From CAZWSX01 sp964636985 (lineage in GTDB: Bacteria > Planctomycetota > Planctomycetia > Pirellulales > Pirellulaceae), in assembly GCA_964636985.1 (NCBI GenBank), contig CAZWSX010000011.1:124001-188000 (forward strand): a stretch of 64,000 nt of DNA, written 5' to 3'. The notes under the pieces are model-generated. The model worked only from the letters and a program-made list of their open reading frames with translations. It searched no databases and was not told the DNA's origin. The position numbers and the translations under genes are program-made. Positions 25,901 to 35,566 of this stretch are shown piece by piece (the stretch's first letter is position 1; the number at the start of each line of letters is the position of its first letter).

Positions 25901-28900
25901 ACTTCCGCCGTCGAGCGTGGGGCACGCGGTTGCTGGGCCTATGGTCCGATCGTCTCGATGGTGCGCTCGCGAAAATCGAAAAAAGCGCGGCGGATGAACA
26001 TCCACGCGTCCGGATGGAGGCCGTCATTGCAGCGGCAACCATTCCATCGGCTGAGGCCGCGGCAGCCGCGACCATTGTCATGGATCGGCCGCTCGATTTT
26101 GGAATTAACTATGCTCTCACACAATGCCTGCATCACTTGGCACCGCATTGGCAACCCGCATTGGCTGCCGGCAAATTGAATCTCGGCGCGCGTCCCCATG
26201 CGCTGGCTCGGTTGCTCACGACGGTGGGCGACGGCAACGCGGTTGGCCAGGTGAAAGAGCTGCTCAAGTCGGGCGAACTGACGCCGGCGGTGCGCGAGAA
26301 CCTGCTTGCCGTCCTGATCGAAAACGGAACTACCGACGATGCTACGCAAGCTGTGGCCTCCGCGCCAGAGTCGCCCGTCGTGCTCGATGCCCTGGTCGCT
26401 GTTGCCATGCGCAAGCGCTCGCAAGGATTCAACGCTGTCATCGACCAATTGATCGATAGCCCCCACAAGGCGGCGCGGATCGCCGGCTTCCGTTTGGCGG
26501 GGTTGCTCAATCAACCGCGCTGGCGCGACAAAGCCCTTGCCGCGGCTAAAGCGACCGAGAACGATCCGCTCGAGCGAGCCGCAGCTGTCAAAGCCTATTC
26601 GTCGATTGCAGGCGATGCCGCGAAGGAAGATTTGCTCCGCTGGGCGGACGAGATTTCGCCCGAAATGCGGAGCGCGGCAGTCGCGGCACTCGCCATCTTG
26701 GACCTCACCGCGGCAGCCGACAAAGCAACGCAGTTGCTCGCACCTGTCACCACCGAGCAACAGGTCGCGGCAGTCCTGGAACCACTACTCGCCATCAAGA
26801 ACGGCCCAGCCGCGTTGGCCGCACGTCTACAGACCAACAAACTGTCCCCGCCCGCGGCCAAGGCCGCGATCGCGTGGATGAACCAAGGCGGGCACGACCA
26901 TCCGCCGATCCTGAGCGCCCTTTACGCGTCGGCAGATTTCCAGGCGACCCAACTCGACTACAGCGAAGCCGTAGTCAAACAATTCGTGGAAGAAGCTCTC
27001 AACCGCGGCGATGCCCGCAAGGGGAGCGAGATCTTCCGCTCGGCCCAATCGGCCTGCGTCCGCTGCCACAAGTTAGGCGATGGCGGAGGAACGCTCGGCC
27101 CCGATCTCTCGGCGATCGGCCGCGCCATGACTCCCGAAGCTGTCGTCGAGTCAGTCTTGTGGCCCAAGCGGCAAATTAAAGAAGGATTTGCCCTGACCAC
27201 GGTCTACGACAACGATGGCCGCCAGTTCCAGGGCTACAAGATTCGCGAGTCGCAAACGGAACTCGTCCTTCGCAATCTGACGGGCAACGCGGATTTCGTG
27301 ATCCCCAAGGATGAGATCGACGAACGAAACGACACCGGCACGCTCATGCCCGAAGGAGTCACGGGGTGGATGACCGACGAACAGCGCCGCAATCTGTTGC
27401 GGTTCCTCTTCGAACTAGGAAAAGACCCGGCGCTCTTGGCCGACGCCATCGCCGCTCAAAAGGCAGCCGGCAATATCTTTGCCCACAGCCACGGGCCGTC
27501 GCACGGATACGATCCCGGCCCGGCTCCCGAGCCGGAGATGTACGACTACCCACGCGAGACGTTGTATCCCAAGTGGCGCCCCTACGCGGTCGAGCACGTC
27601 AATCGCAATCGGCTGTACGACTACTACACCAAGCAGGCCCTGTACTACAAGCAACAGAAGGACCTACCCAAGCTGCTGAAAGAGTTCCCCGGACTCGACG
27701 ACAAACGTTTCGGCCACTGGGGTAACCAGAATGAAACCGTTTGGAAAGACCCGCGGTGGAACGAGATGGATCTCGGCGGACTGCTCTCAGGCGTCGTGCG
27801 CCAGGGAGAAAAAGTCATCGCTCTCAAGGGCGTGGCCGTGCAGCTTGGAGACAAAGGCGAACTCTCGGCCTGCTTCGATCCTCTCACGGCCAGCTACCCG
27901 ATGGTGTGGGGCGGCAAGTTCCTGCGCTTCGACGAATTCCGTCACGGCTTGATTCACGGACTCCTGATTGACGGCGAACCGGTAGACGATGACATCACGA
28001 AAGCCGCGGCCAAGCCGGAGACGCGAAAGATCGAGTACCTCGGCTTCTTCCGCAACGGCAATCGCGTCGTGTTTCGTTATCGCCTGGATGGTGTCGAGAT
28101 GCTCGACGCGCCGTGGGTCCGCGACGGCAAGTTCGAACGCATTCAGGCTCCGGCCGACAAACACCCGCTCAAGCACTTGCTTACCGGCGGCCCTGCGCAC
28201 TGGCCGCAAACCATCGAGACCGCAGGCAAGCTCGGCGAAAGCAAGCCCTTCGCGTGCGACGAAATCACGCTCCCCTTCGACAACCCTTGGAAGTCGCTCA
28301 TCTTCGTGGGGGACCACGACTTCTTCCCCAACGGCGATATCGCCATCTGCACTGCAATGGGCGACGTCTGGATCGCCACCGGCATCGACGGCGACCTTTC
28401 GCACATCCGTTGGCGAAGGTTCGCGGCTGGGCTGCACCAGGCACTGGGGATCAAGGTTGTTGACGGTGCGATCTACGTTCTCGGCCGCGACCAGATCACG
28501 CGCCTGCACGATCACAACGGGGATGGCGAAGCGGACGAGTACGCGTGTTTCTCCAACGCTCAAACCACCAGCGCGGGTGGGCACGACTACATCTGCGGCC
28601 TGCAACGCGACGCCGCTGGCGATTGGTATTTCGCGTCGGCCAACCAGGGACTTTGCCGCGTTTCGGCCGATGGAAAAAACATCACCGTCTTGGCGACCGG
28701 CTTCCGCAATCCCAACGGCGTTGGTCTATCGGCCGATGGAATGGTGACCACCAGCGTGCAAGAAGGAAACTGGACGCAGGCCTCGCAAGTCTTCGCGGTT
28801 CACAGCGGCGACAAAGACAAGTTCGGCGGTTTCGGCGGCCCCAAGAAGGGTGTCGAAACGATGTTGCCACTCGCTTACTTCCCGCGTGGTGTCGACAACT

Positions 28901-30006
28901 CGACCGGTGGACAATGCTTCGTCGATAGCGACCGCTGGGCCTATCCCAGGGGAACGCTCCTGTCGTTCTCGTTCGGCACCGGGACCGCGCAAGTCCTGTT
29001 CCCTGAAACGGTCGACGGCGTCCAGCAGGCGGCGGTGTGGACGTTACCTGTCGAGTTTGCCAGCGGTGCCCATCGCGGGCGGTTCTCACCCAAGGATGGC
29101 CAGCTCTATGTGAGCGGAATGGCCGGGTGGGGCACCTACACGCACGGCGACGGTTGTTTGCATCGTGTCCGTCTGATCGAGGACGATGCCCAACTGCCGA
29201 TGGGCGTCGAACTACGCGACAACGGTGCGATCGTCCGCTTCAAGCAGCCGATCGATCCCAGGATCGCCGAGGACTCCAAGCGGCACTTTGCGCAAGTGTG
29301 GAACTACCGGTACGCCGCGTCGTACGGCTCGCCGGAGTTCTCGCCGACCTGGCCCGCCAAACCGGGGCACGATCCGCTGGAAATCGGAATCTGCCGCGTG
29401 CTGGAAGATGGCAAGTCGCTCTTCATCGAGTTGCCGCAACTCCAGCACGTAAATCAGCTTCACCTGCAAGTCGATCTCGGCCAGGAGCCCTTCGATCTCT
29501 ACGCCACGGTCCACAAACAAGGACCAGCATACGTCGACTTCGCAGGCTATCGGGCAGTCCCGAAACGCTTGGTCGCTCAAGGTGGCGTGGTCGTCCCCCC
29601 TTCGGAGCCAAACCCATGGGCGACAGGCGAGGCAGGCCGCGAAATCAAAATCGCGGCCGCCACAGGACTGCGCTTCAACGTCAAGAAGTTCAACGTCAAG
29701 GCAGGCGAGCGGATCTCGCTCACGCTCGAAAACCCCGATGCAATGCCTCACAACATCGCCATCACCAAGCCGGGCAAATTAGCCGCGGTTGGGACGGGCT
29801 CCAACGCGATGGCCAACCATCCCGATGGCGGCGTGAAACAGTACATCCCGCCCGGCGGCGACGTGCTGGTTTACACCGACGTGATCGAGCCCGGCAAGAA
29901 TTTCACGATTCACTTTAGCGCCCCAAAAGAGCCGGGCGAGTACCCCTACCTGTGCACGTTCCCTGGCCACTGGCAGATTATGAACGGGGTGATGGTGGTG
30001 GAGTAG
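22921..30006 (+). CDS. giant exported DUF1080 - haem-binding propeller - HEAT - cytochrome c - cupredoxin protein
   Basis: 2361 residues with a signal peptide (about 1-23). In order: 3-keto-disaccharide hydrolase/DUF1080 domain (about 28-218; FFDGKSLDGWKG, YLNTGMYFRS); SGNH/GDSL-like segment (about 249-442; weak catalytic motifs, late NGFHYTSEG); PVC-type propeller (about 553-900; DTDGDGKGD, NINSIRWGADGCLWLSQG); HEAT-like repeats (about 910-1350); cytochrome c with C1379-V-R-C-H1383; a second propeller-like region (about 1550-2195); and a C-terminal cupredoxin (about 2241-2361) with type-1 copper ligands H2277, C2345, H2350 and M2354. Planctomycetes often encode these modules in separate or smaller proteins. 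Likely a periplasmic sugar-oxidising or sugar-cleaving complex passing electrons through haem to copper; that pathway is inference. No frameshift is seen. Confidence 0.88.
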   Translation: MTRLVASFLICFALSVCSQVAGAADEFNEKEARPFFDGKSLDGWKGETKNAWRVEDGAICAGKLDEVNKVARFLFRDGEHEHFDLKFRFQLEGTQYLNTGMYFRSKRTGDEEIVGPQADIGDGYHGGIFENGRGRGVLTVPPPDVQKKVFLPGKWNEYRVRAEGNRIRIWFNETLTTDYIERDRAASRRGIFAIELSPNMKGVIRFKDLRVVDLPAPPDTERDSLGGPARRIAEKRPARKKLAPFTNGRFELVPDDVVVTIGSENAVMEQRTAGMEGVLATVFAKAKPRFRSMAWEGDTVYRQNRMQNWGSWEENLDSAGATVVMTWFGQLEVLDTIKSPQDFEKAYGELLDTLIKNTPRIVVIGPASFEKPTNSLVRDNTPLNKKVKQYSEIARKLAQARSLVFIDATEAVSSLDSKAPLTRNGFHYTSEGSERVGEAIALKMLQGTSSSRPKAPVINAAVRAAIIGKNRVWFDGWRCMNWAFAYGDRTTQPFPTATAEAPTFEEELTKFRPLVAHGDAVVHALTTDGKLPADLPSPASRPDPQAASPEEEKSRFVVREGFEVELFADEKLDVKRPLQIRWDERGRLWVLCAPSYPQLKPGEIADDYLVCIEDTDGDGKGDKSTRVVSGLTMPMGFEFDGQASGPSGIYICESTQLIHVRDTDNDGVCDEQRVVLSGFGTGDSHQNINSIRWGADGCLWLSQGYHIWSYVETPYGLVELNRSGLWRFNPRTEKLESYLNESQAGLNCWGVAFDDFGQVFHASGADFSVWHTTPALVPTLHPLSLGPGLCVSRGKCMEPEFLGSSHLPPELQGVLLKSIYFTNQVRLYRLSDDGSGYRSDDLGDLIASTGTEFRPLETRVGPDGAIYICDWLNPVIGHYQASYRDPRRDRSHGRIWRMTAKGRELTKRPKLEAMKLPELLAQLESSERWVREQARNLLFRQPKTATLAAADALLARLHGGDAADEALMYQLSSVYAAHEEPRPELVDQLLASPDFRRRAWGTRLLGLWSDRLDGALAKIEKSAADEHPRVRMEAVIAAATIPSAEAAAAATIVMDRPLDFGINYALTQCLHHLAPHWQPALAAGKLNLGARPHALARLLTTVGDGNAVGQVKELLKSGELTPAVRENLLAVLIENGTTDDATQAVASAPESPVVLDALVAVAMRKRSQGFNAVIDQLIDSPHKAARIAGFRLAGLLNQPRWRDKALAAAKATENDPLERAAAVKAYSSIAGDAAKEDLLRWADEISPEMRSAAVAALAILDLTAAADKATQLLAPVTTEQQVAAVLEPLLAIKNGPAALAARLQTNKLSPPAAKAAIAWMNQGGHDHPPILSALYASADFQATQLDYSEAVVKQFVEEALNRGDARKGSEIFRSAQSACVRCHKLGDGGGTLGPDLSAIGRAMTPEAVVESVLWPKRQIKEGFALTTVYDNDGRQFQGYKIRESQTELVLRNLTGNADFVIPKDEIDERNDTGTLMPEGVTGWMTDEQRRNLLRFLFELGKDPALLADAIAAQKAAGNIFAHSHGPSHGYDPGPAPEPEMYDYPRETLYPKWRPYAVEHVNRNRLYDYYTKQALYYKQQKDLPKLLKEFPGLDDKRFGHWGNQNETVWKDPRWNEMDLGGLLSGVVRQGEKVIALKGVAVQLGDKGELSACFDPLTASYPMVWGGKFLRFDEFRHGLIHGLLIDGEPVDDDITKAAAKPETRKIEYLGFFRNGNRVVFRYRLDGVEMLDAPWVRDGKFERIQAPADKHPLKHLLTGGPAHWPQTIETAGKLGESKPFACDEITLPFDNPWKSLIFVGDHDFFPNGDIAICTAMGDVWIATGIDGDLSHIRWRRFAAGLHQALGIKVVDGAIYVLGRDQITRLHDHNGDGEADEYACFSNAQTTSAGGHDYICGLQRDAAGDWYFASANQGLCRVSADGKNITVLATGFRNPNGVGLSADGMVTTSVQEGNWTQASQVFAVHSGDKDKFGGFGGPKKGVETMLPLAYFPRGVDNSTGGQCFVDSDRWAYPRGTLLSFSFGTGTAQVLFPETVDGVQQAAVWTLPVEFASGAHRGRFSPKDGQLYVSGMAGWGTYTHGDGCLHRVRLIEDDAQLPMGVELRDNGAIVRFKQPIDPRIAEDSKRHFAQVWNYRYAASYGSPEFSPTWPAKPGHDPLEIGICRVLEDGKSLFIELPQLQHVNQLHLQVDLGQEPFDLYATVHKQGPAYVDFAGYRAVPKRLVAQGGVVVPPSEPNPWATGEAGREIKIAAATGLRFNVKKFNVKAGERISLTLENPDAMPHNIAITKPGKLAAVGTGSNAMANHPDGGVKQYIPPGGDVLVYTDVIEPGKNFTIHFSAPKEPGEYPYLCTFPGHWQIMNGVMVVE

Positions 30007-30024
30007 CGTGACAAGCTTTGCGTC

Positions 30025-32292
30025 CTACACCAACCCCCACTTTTTCCGCAGCCACCATTCGATACCCAGTGGCACAATCAGTGCCGCCAGAAGCAACAAC
30101 GCGTCGAAACTCCCGTCCTGCGGCCGTCCTTCGCCTAACCGCCACTTCACCTGTTTGATCTCTTGCTCGATCGGCCGGGCGGCGATTTCGCCGATCACGG
30201 CCGAGAGTTCGTCGGGCGAGATCACGCGGCCCCCCTGAGCTTTGGTGATGTTGGCGAGCCGCGCGAAGTGCTCATGATCGGCGGCAGGGTTGGAAAGTTC
30301 CACGTCCCGCTGGTAGACGACGAACTCGGCTCGCGTCTGACCTAGCGACTTTCCGTCTTTGGTCGCTTCGATTTCGATCGCATAATCGCCAGGCGCTTTT
30401 ACGGGCTGCGAACCGGAGTGAATCGCTTTGCTTTGCGCCGTCCGCAAGTCCGACTTCGTTCCGTCGGGCGCGACGAGCGTGGCGGTGATTTTGGCATCGA
30501 CCAGTTCGTCCCCCTCGGGGCTCTTCGCTCCGGCGGTGAACTTCAGCAGCGAACCAGGCGCCAACCGGCGCTGGTCGAGTTTCACCCACACGTCGTTTTG
30601 CTGCTGGTCCTCGCGGCGCGTCAGCCAGAGGATAATCTGCCGCCAGAACCGTTTGTGCTCGGCGCTGTTACCCTTCATGACCCAACGCCAGGTCGACTCG
30701 CCGGCGAACACCAGCACGCGTCCCTGGCCGTACTCGCCGGCGATCATGACTGGTTCCTTGTTTGGCCCCGTAAGCAGCACGCGCGTTCCCGGCGTCTTCT
30801 TGACTTTCGTGATCCGATTAGCGAAATCGAGCGGCGGCAGCTTTTTCCAGATCGCAGCATTGTCAGCATCGCTTCCGAGCCGGGTTGCCGCGTGCGTTCC
30901 TGTTGGGGAAAGCGGAATCGGGCCCTGCAAAAACAGGTCGTCGCGATCAGCGTCGCCGTACTCCTGCTTTTCGAACCGATCGAACTCGATCGGCAAGACG
31001 GCCGCCAGTGGTGAATCGCCGTAGTTGCCTGCGCCAAGCGTTCGCAAGCCGCCGACAACAATCAGGCCGCGCCCTTTCTCCGCCGCAATCGCCAGGTCCT
31101 TCAGATTGACGTTGCCCAACGCCTCGGCTGGGACGTTCCCCAGAATGAAGGCGTCGTATTTGGGTTCGCTCAGCGTCTTGCCCATATCCTTGGGCCAATC
31201 CTTGCGGCTGAGTGAGTCGATGATCAAATCGTCCAGTTCCATGTCGGGCGAATCGTTCATCGCCCGGCGAAGACGGCCGAATTCAGGCCGTTTGCCGCCA
31301 TCGAGCGTCAGGATCTTCAGCCCTCCTTCGCGGACGGTCAAAAACGCGTCCAAGCTGTTGTTGTTATTGACCAGTTCGCCTGGTTGAACGGGAGCCCGAA
31401 CCGTGAGTTTGAATCGCCCTGCCTTCTCGGGAACGAACGCGAAATTGACGTTCACGGGGCGGTCGTCGTCGCGTGCAATCGCTTTAGTCTTGGCAATCAC
31501 ACGCTCCGGCTCTTCGTGCGAAGAAAGGACCAGTTCCACGGGAATCTCTTGATTGGCATAGCCGGCGATCCGCAGTTGGCTGCTGAAAGCAAGTTCGTTT
31601 TTGACGAAGACCGTGAATTGATCGTCCAATCGTTCAACCGCGACGTCCTTCCCTTGCGACGCCGTTCCTTTAGGCCCGAAGGGCAAGGCAAACAGCGGCG
31701 CTGCCGACTCGTCGCGCAACCGGCGGACAGCCGTGACCGAATCGGTCTGCGGATTAGCTGCCGTTTGAGTTCCGTCACCCAGAAGAATCACGGCCGTGAC
31801 GCGATGGCCCGCGGCGCGGCGGAGAGCGTCGTCGAGCGGCGAGCCCACATCGGTCAGCGGCAAAGCGGGCTCGGCCGGAAGTCGCGGGACCCCGTTCTCA
31901 ACCGTCATCGACTCCAAAGCATCGCCGTAGCCATACCACTGAACCTTGATCTCAGGCGGCAACTGCTTGGCGGCGGTCACCAGTTCCGTCAGGGCCTGCG
32001 TCTGCTTCTGCCACCGCGTTTCTTCGCCGACACCCGACGGCAAGGTCATGCTGCGACTCAAGTCGGCCAGTACGGCGATGATGCTTTCTCTCTTTTTAGA
32101 GAGGGTCGAAACCAGTGTCGGCCGCATCAGCATCAATAGCAGCGCCAGTAAGGCCAGGAATCGCAGCGCCGTTAGCGTCCATTTGCGGCGGGGTGGAAGC
32201 GAGCCAAAGGCTGGGCCCAAGCAAAACAGCACCGCCGCGGCGCCAAGCACCCAGTACGAACCGGGAACAGGATCGATCGTCCACTCGGTCAT
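30025..32292 (-). CDS. membrane-anchored VWA / glutamine-amidotransferase-like protein
   Basis: 755 residues; AAGGAG lies 10 nt before the ATG. Two N-terminal membrane segments (about 12-30 and 40-57) are followed by a von Willebrand A-like domain with the metal-site motif D77-L-S-R-S81, then Ig-like regions and, at about 345-560, a class I glutamine-amidotransferase-like fold (KILTLDGGKRPEF, GRGLIVVGGLRTLGAGNY) as in many large planctomycete VWA proteins. The C-terminus ends in a membrane segment (LLLAALIVPLGIEWWLRKKWG). It is last in a four-gene operon with MoxR, DUF58 and BatA-like genes, a system linked in other bacteria to chaperone-like assembly and envelope stress. The specific client is unknown. 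Confidence 0.82.
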   Translation of the reverse strand: MTEWTIDPVPGSYWVLGAAAVLFCLGPAFGSLPPRRKWTLTALRFLALLALLLMLMRPTLVSTLSKKRESIIAVLADLSRSMTLPSGVGEETRWQKQTQALTELVTAAKQLPPEIKVQWYGYGDALESMTVENGVPRLPAEPALPLTDVGSPLDDALRRAAGHRVTAVILLGDGTQTAANPQTDSVTAVRRLRDESAAPLFALPFGPKGTASQGKDVAVERLDDQFTVFVKNELAFSSQLRIAGYANQEIPVELVLSSHEEPERVIAKTKAIARDDDRPVNVNFAFVPEKAGRFKLTVRAPVQPGELVNNNNSLDAFLTVREGGLKILTLDGGKRPEFGRLRRAMNDSPDMELDDLIIDSLSRKDWPKDMGKTLSEPKYDAFILGNVPAEALGNVNLKDLAIAAEKGRGLIVVGGLRTLGAGNYGDSPLAAVLPIEFDRFEKQEYGDADRDDLFLQGPIPLSPTGTHAATRLGSDADNAAIWKKLPPLDFANRITKVKKTPGTRVLLTGPNKEPVMIAGEYGQGRVLVFAGESTWRWVMKGNSAEHKRFWRQIILWLTRREDQQQNDVWVKLDQRRLAPGSLLKFTAGAKSPEGDELVDAKITATLVAPDGTKSDLRTAQSKAIHSGSQPVKAPGDYAIEIEATKDGKSLGQTRAEFVVYQRDVELSNPAADHEHFARLANITKAQGGRVISPDELSAVIGEIAARPIEQEIKQVKWRLGEGRPQDGSFDALLLLAALIVPLGIEWWLRKKWGLV

Positions 32293-32296
32293 GGCG

Positions 32297-34636
32297 TCAT
32301 CGCTCCTTCTGGGTGTAGAAGCGATTCGACAGCAAGTGCTCCAGCGCGGCCAACGCCGTCAGCAGAATTGCTAACAAGGGGCCCATTTCCTTGCCAACCC
32401 GCTGTTCGCCGACGACGCGTTGCAGCGACTCCGAACTATTGGCGAATTGATAACGGCCTTTTCCTAGATACTGATCGAGTTGTTTAGGATCGATCCGCGC
32501 GAGTTCCGTCGCGTCTTCGGAATAGTTGACGGCGAATCCGCGACCGATCGGCTGCCCTTTGAGTCCACGCATCCGATAGAGGCCCGGATTCTGCGTGAAG
32601 CGAACTTGAATCATTCCGTCCGCTGCCGCGATTTCCTGCGGGACATCGTTTGGCAAAAAGAGCTGGTAGCGGTCGGGAAACGTGTCGTCATTGTTGGGAA
32701 GCGACGCCATCTCACCCGCGCGGTAGTTGAGCCGTCCCTCTCCTCCCGACGCCAAATACTTCACCGACTCGTTGAGCATCACGAACCAGGGCCAGTTTTG
32801 CTCGCCCGCCCAGAGTTCGTTCCACCCATTGCGGCCGTCGGGTTCCAGAGGTTCCGTGGCAGGCGTAAGGAACGTCAAGATTTTCCCGCGGCCGTGAGCG
32901 GTTTCCATGATCGCGGGCTTGCCGTCGGAGAACGGTACGACCACGCTTGCCTCCGGCTTGCGCTGATCGATCCCCCAATAAAACCGAACGGGGAAGTTCT
33001 CCCACGGTGTTGTCGACGCCCTCTCCTGGAAGACCGACAACATGGGGTGCGCCAGTGTTCGCGGCAAGATCGACGTATCGCCCGGAGTCCGAACCGGCGC
33101 TCGCAGCACGCCGCCAACGCGGAACCCCAGAACATCCGTTGCCGCTCTATCAGCAAAGGAGTCGACCGGTTCGGCATGCGCTCCCAGATAGAGCGCCAGT
33201 CCGTGGCCCGTGGCGACGTACTCCGCAAGCCGATTCCAAATCGCGGGCGAAAGAGGCGTTGGGTCCAAGAGGCAAGTCGCGGCGAAGCTATCAAGATCGG
33301 CAGTAGCTAGCTGTGCTTGGCTAATGGCCTTGCACTCGAATCGATCCTCGATCGCTTCCACGAATCCATCTTGATCGACGCCCGGCGGAGAAACGACCAA
33401 CACCGAGAGGGGCTTCGCGACTTCGATTGTCAACCAGCGGACATTGTCGGCCGCGAGCGCGTCCTCACCCAGAACGCGCACGAACCCTTGATGCACGCCC
33501 GGTTCCAGCCCGCTGATCCGGATTTGCAATTCCTTGCTATCGCCCGCGCCGAGGGGAATGGTTTCACGATAGCGTGTTTGGGTGCCGGGATAGATGGTCT
33601 TTCCATCGCGAACCACCGGCAGCGTCGGATCGGGAACTTCGAATACGCATTCCACCACCCGTTCGCCAGGCGAACGAAGTTCGTACAGGGTGGTCTCAAT
33701 TTGAAGGGGAGCGCCGACCGTCAAGGTTTCGCGATTGACCCGCAACGGCCCCAAGCCGAAATTCTGTGGATTGCCGACACCCACATCAATGACGTAGATC
33801 GTGACATCCTTGGAAGCTCCTACGATACCGGCCAACTTGGTCGCGTCGGAGTTCCACGTGCCACGCGAGAGATCGGTGTAAAGATACAACTCCCGGCGGG
33901 CGAGTTCCGATTGAGAAAGCAGCGTGAACGCCGCCGCCGCGCGATCGGCCAAAGAAAGCGAACCTCCCTGAGCGTGCCAACGGTCAATGGCTTGCTGCGC
34001 CGCGCCCCGATCGGGTGAGAAAACCGGCGGCAGTGGCCGCCCATCGACGACGGCAATCTGGCTATCGCTGGGGAGCAACGCAATCAGCGACTTGGCCGAC
34101 TCCTGCGCGACTTCGATCCGCGTTCGGTTCTCGAGCCGATAGTCCATGTGGGCCATGCTGTCGACAACGACCGCGGCCGCAACAGGAGCTTCTTCGTTTC
34201 CAAAGTTCGGATTAGTCGATCGCGACGCAGTGAGCGCGTACCACCCCGCAATCAGCAGGAGCGTTGCAGCCAGCGCGCTAAGGCTAATCGGCCAGATGTT
34301 GTGCATCTTCCTCGACCATGCCGCAGCAGCACCGCAGGCGAGAATGATGGATACCAGCGTCAGCAAACCGGCCAGAATCCAATTTCCGGCGGACGCGGCC
34401 GCGACCGAGGGGCGCGCCAGTACCGCCGCCGCCAACAGGACCACCAGGCACCGCAACGCCAGCAGCATCCAGTGCCGCAGGTTGAGCTGCCGCGTGTTTG
34501 TTTCGTGTTTTTGCTGGATGAACCGAATCGCCGGAAACGGCAAACTGCGCGGTTTGCGGCGCATCGCCAGGTGGATAATGATCGGCAGCGCGACCAGTAA
34601 TCCTCCGCCAAGTAAGAGCGCGTTTTGAAACGTCAT
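32297..34636 (-). CDS. BatA-type N-terminal domain / VWA membrane protein
   Basis: 779 residues. The N-terminus has the aerotolerance-regulator (BatA) domain: a membrane helix with LPIIIHLAMRRKPRSLPFPAIRFI, then LRHWMLLALRCLVVLLAAAVLARP, and further membrane segments to about 135. A VWA-like domain follows (VVVDSMAHMDYRLENRT) in which the usual DxSxS metal motif is degenerate, so metal binding is doubtful. The C-terminal half has a glutamine-amidotransferase-like segment and ends with a membrane helix (LAILLTALAALEHLLSNRFY). It starts 3 nt after the DUF58 gene and ends 4 nt before the VWA gene. It resembles the paralogous partner at 30025 in general plan. Confidence 0.85.
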   Translation of the reverse strand: MTFQNALLLGGGLLVALPIIIHLAMRRKPRSLPFPAIRFIQQKHETNTRQLNLRHWMLLALRCLVVLLAAAVLARPSVAAASAGNWILAGLLTLVSIILACGAAAAWSRKMHNIWPISLSALAATLLLIAGWYALTASRSTNPNFGNEEAPVAAAVVVDSMAHMDYRLENRTRIEVAQESAKSLIALLPSDSQIAVVDGRPLPPVFSPDRGAAQQAIDRWHAQGGSLSLADRAAAAFTLLSQSELARRELYLYTDLSRGTWNSDATKLAGIVGASKDVTIYVIDVGVGNPQNFGLGPLRVNRETLTVGAPLQIETTLYELRSPGERVVECVFEVPDPTLPVVRDGKTIYPGTQTRYRETIPLGAGDSKELQIRISGLEPGVHQGFVRVLGEDALAADNVRWLTIEVAKPLSVLVVSPPGVDQDGFVEAIEDRFECKAISQAQLATADLDSFAATCLLDPTPLSPAIWNRLAEYVATGHGLALYLGAHAEPVDSFADRAATDVLGFRVGGVLRAPVRTPGDTSILPRTLAHPMLSVFQERASTTPWENFPVRFYWGIDQRKPEASVVVPFSDGKPAIMETAHGRGKILTFLTPATEPLEPDGRNGWNELWAGEQNWPWFVMLNESVKYLASGGEGRLNYRAGEMASLPNNDDTFPDRYQLFLPNDVPQEIAAADGMIQVRFTQNPGLYRMRGLKGQPIGRGFAVNYSEDATELARIDPKQLDQYLGKGRYQFANSSESLQRVVGEQRVGKEMGPLLAILLTALAALEHLLSNRFYTQKER

Positions 34637-34639
34637 GCT

Positions 34640-35536
34640 TCAACCTCGCGTCTTGCGCTGGTGGAGGTATTCGACAAGGGCTTTATCGAATTGCATGCTC
34701 GTATCGAGCGGCACGTAGTCGACGCCCGTCTGGAAACACTCCTTGCGCCATTTCTCGCGAAAGGCGGCGAACTCGCGGCGGTATTCGTCGCGATAGTTCG
34801 AGGCGTCGACTTCAATCTTTTCGAGCGACTCGGGATCTTCGAACTCGATCAACCCGTCAAAAGGAAACGTCGCTTCGGCTTCGTCAACAATGTGAAACAA
34901 GATCACGTCGTGGCCGCCGTGGCGCAAACGGCGCAGGCTTTGGGCGATCGATTCAAAGTCGCCCAGCAAATCGGTAAAGACCATCACCAGGCTGCGATGC
35001 CGCAACATCGCCGCCAGTTGAATCAGGCTCTTGCCGATGTCGGTTTTGCCCGCGGGCTTGAGATTGGCCAGGTGCGAAATGACGTTACCTACCTGCGTCC
35101 GTTTCGATTTGGGCTGGATGCAGTCGCGAATCTTTTCGTCGAACGTCACCAGCCCGCAGGGGTCTTGCTGGCCTACCATCAGGTAACACAACGCGGCCGC
35201 CAGGCAGACGGCATAGTCGAACTTGGTAAGCTCCTGCCGGTACGTGTACGACATCGAGTCGCTCAGGTCGATCGTCAAATAGCCGGTGATGTTCGTTTCG
35301 GCTTCGAACTTTTTGACGTAATACTTATCGGTCTTGGCGAAGACGAGCCAATCGATGTCTTTAGGGTCGTCGCCGGGGGCATAGCGGCGATGTTCACTGA
35401 ACTCGACCGAGAAGCCCTGAAACGGGCTGGCGTGCATCCCCTGCAAGAAACCTTTGACCACGAACTGCGCGCGCAGGTCGAGCCGCTTGATCTGATTGAC
35501 GACTTGCGGCTTGAGGTACTTTTCGACCGAAGACAT
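34640..35536 (-). CDS. DUF58-domain protein
   Basis: 298 residues. The family hallmark is present: EFSEHRRYAPGDDPKDIDWLVFAKTDKYYVKKFEAE at about 45-80, followed by a VWA-like fold with DLSDSMSYT, an intact DxSxS metal-site motif, and later VMVFTDLLGD. DUF58 proteins work with MoxR ATPases, probably as adaptors bringing clients to the AAA+ ring. No membrane segment is seen, so it is likely cytoplasmic or peripheral. It sits between the moxR and batA-like genes with spacings of 30 and 3 nt. Confidence 0.92.
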   Translation of the reverse strand: MSSVEKYLKPQVVNQIKRLDLRAQFVVKGFLQGMHASPFQGFSVEFSEHRRYAPGDDPKDIDWLVFAKTDKYYVKKFEAETNITGYLTIDLSDSMSYTYRQELTKFDYAVCLAAALCYLMVGQQDPCGLVTFDEKIRDCIQPKSKRTQVGNVISHLANLKPAGKTDIGKSLIQLAAMLRHRSLVMVFTDLLGDFESIAQSLRRLRHGGHDVILFHIVDEAEATFPFDGLIEFEDPESLEKIEVDASNYRDEYRREFAAFREKWRKECFQTGVDYVPLDTSMQFDKALVEYLHQRKTRG

Positions 35537-35566
35537 ATCCCGTCGCCTCCGACGCGTAAGACGGGG

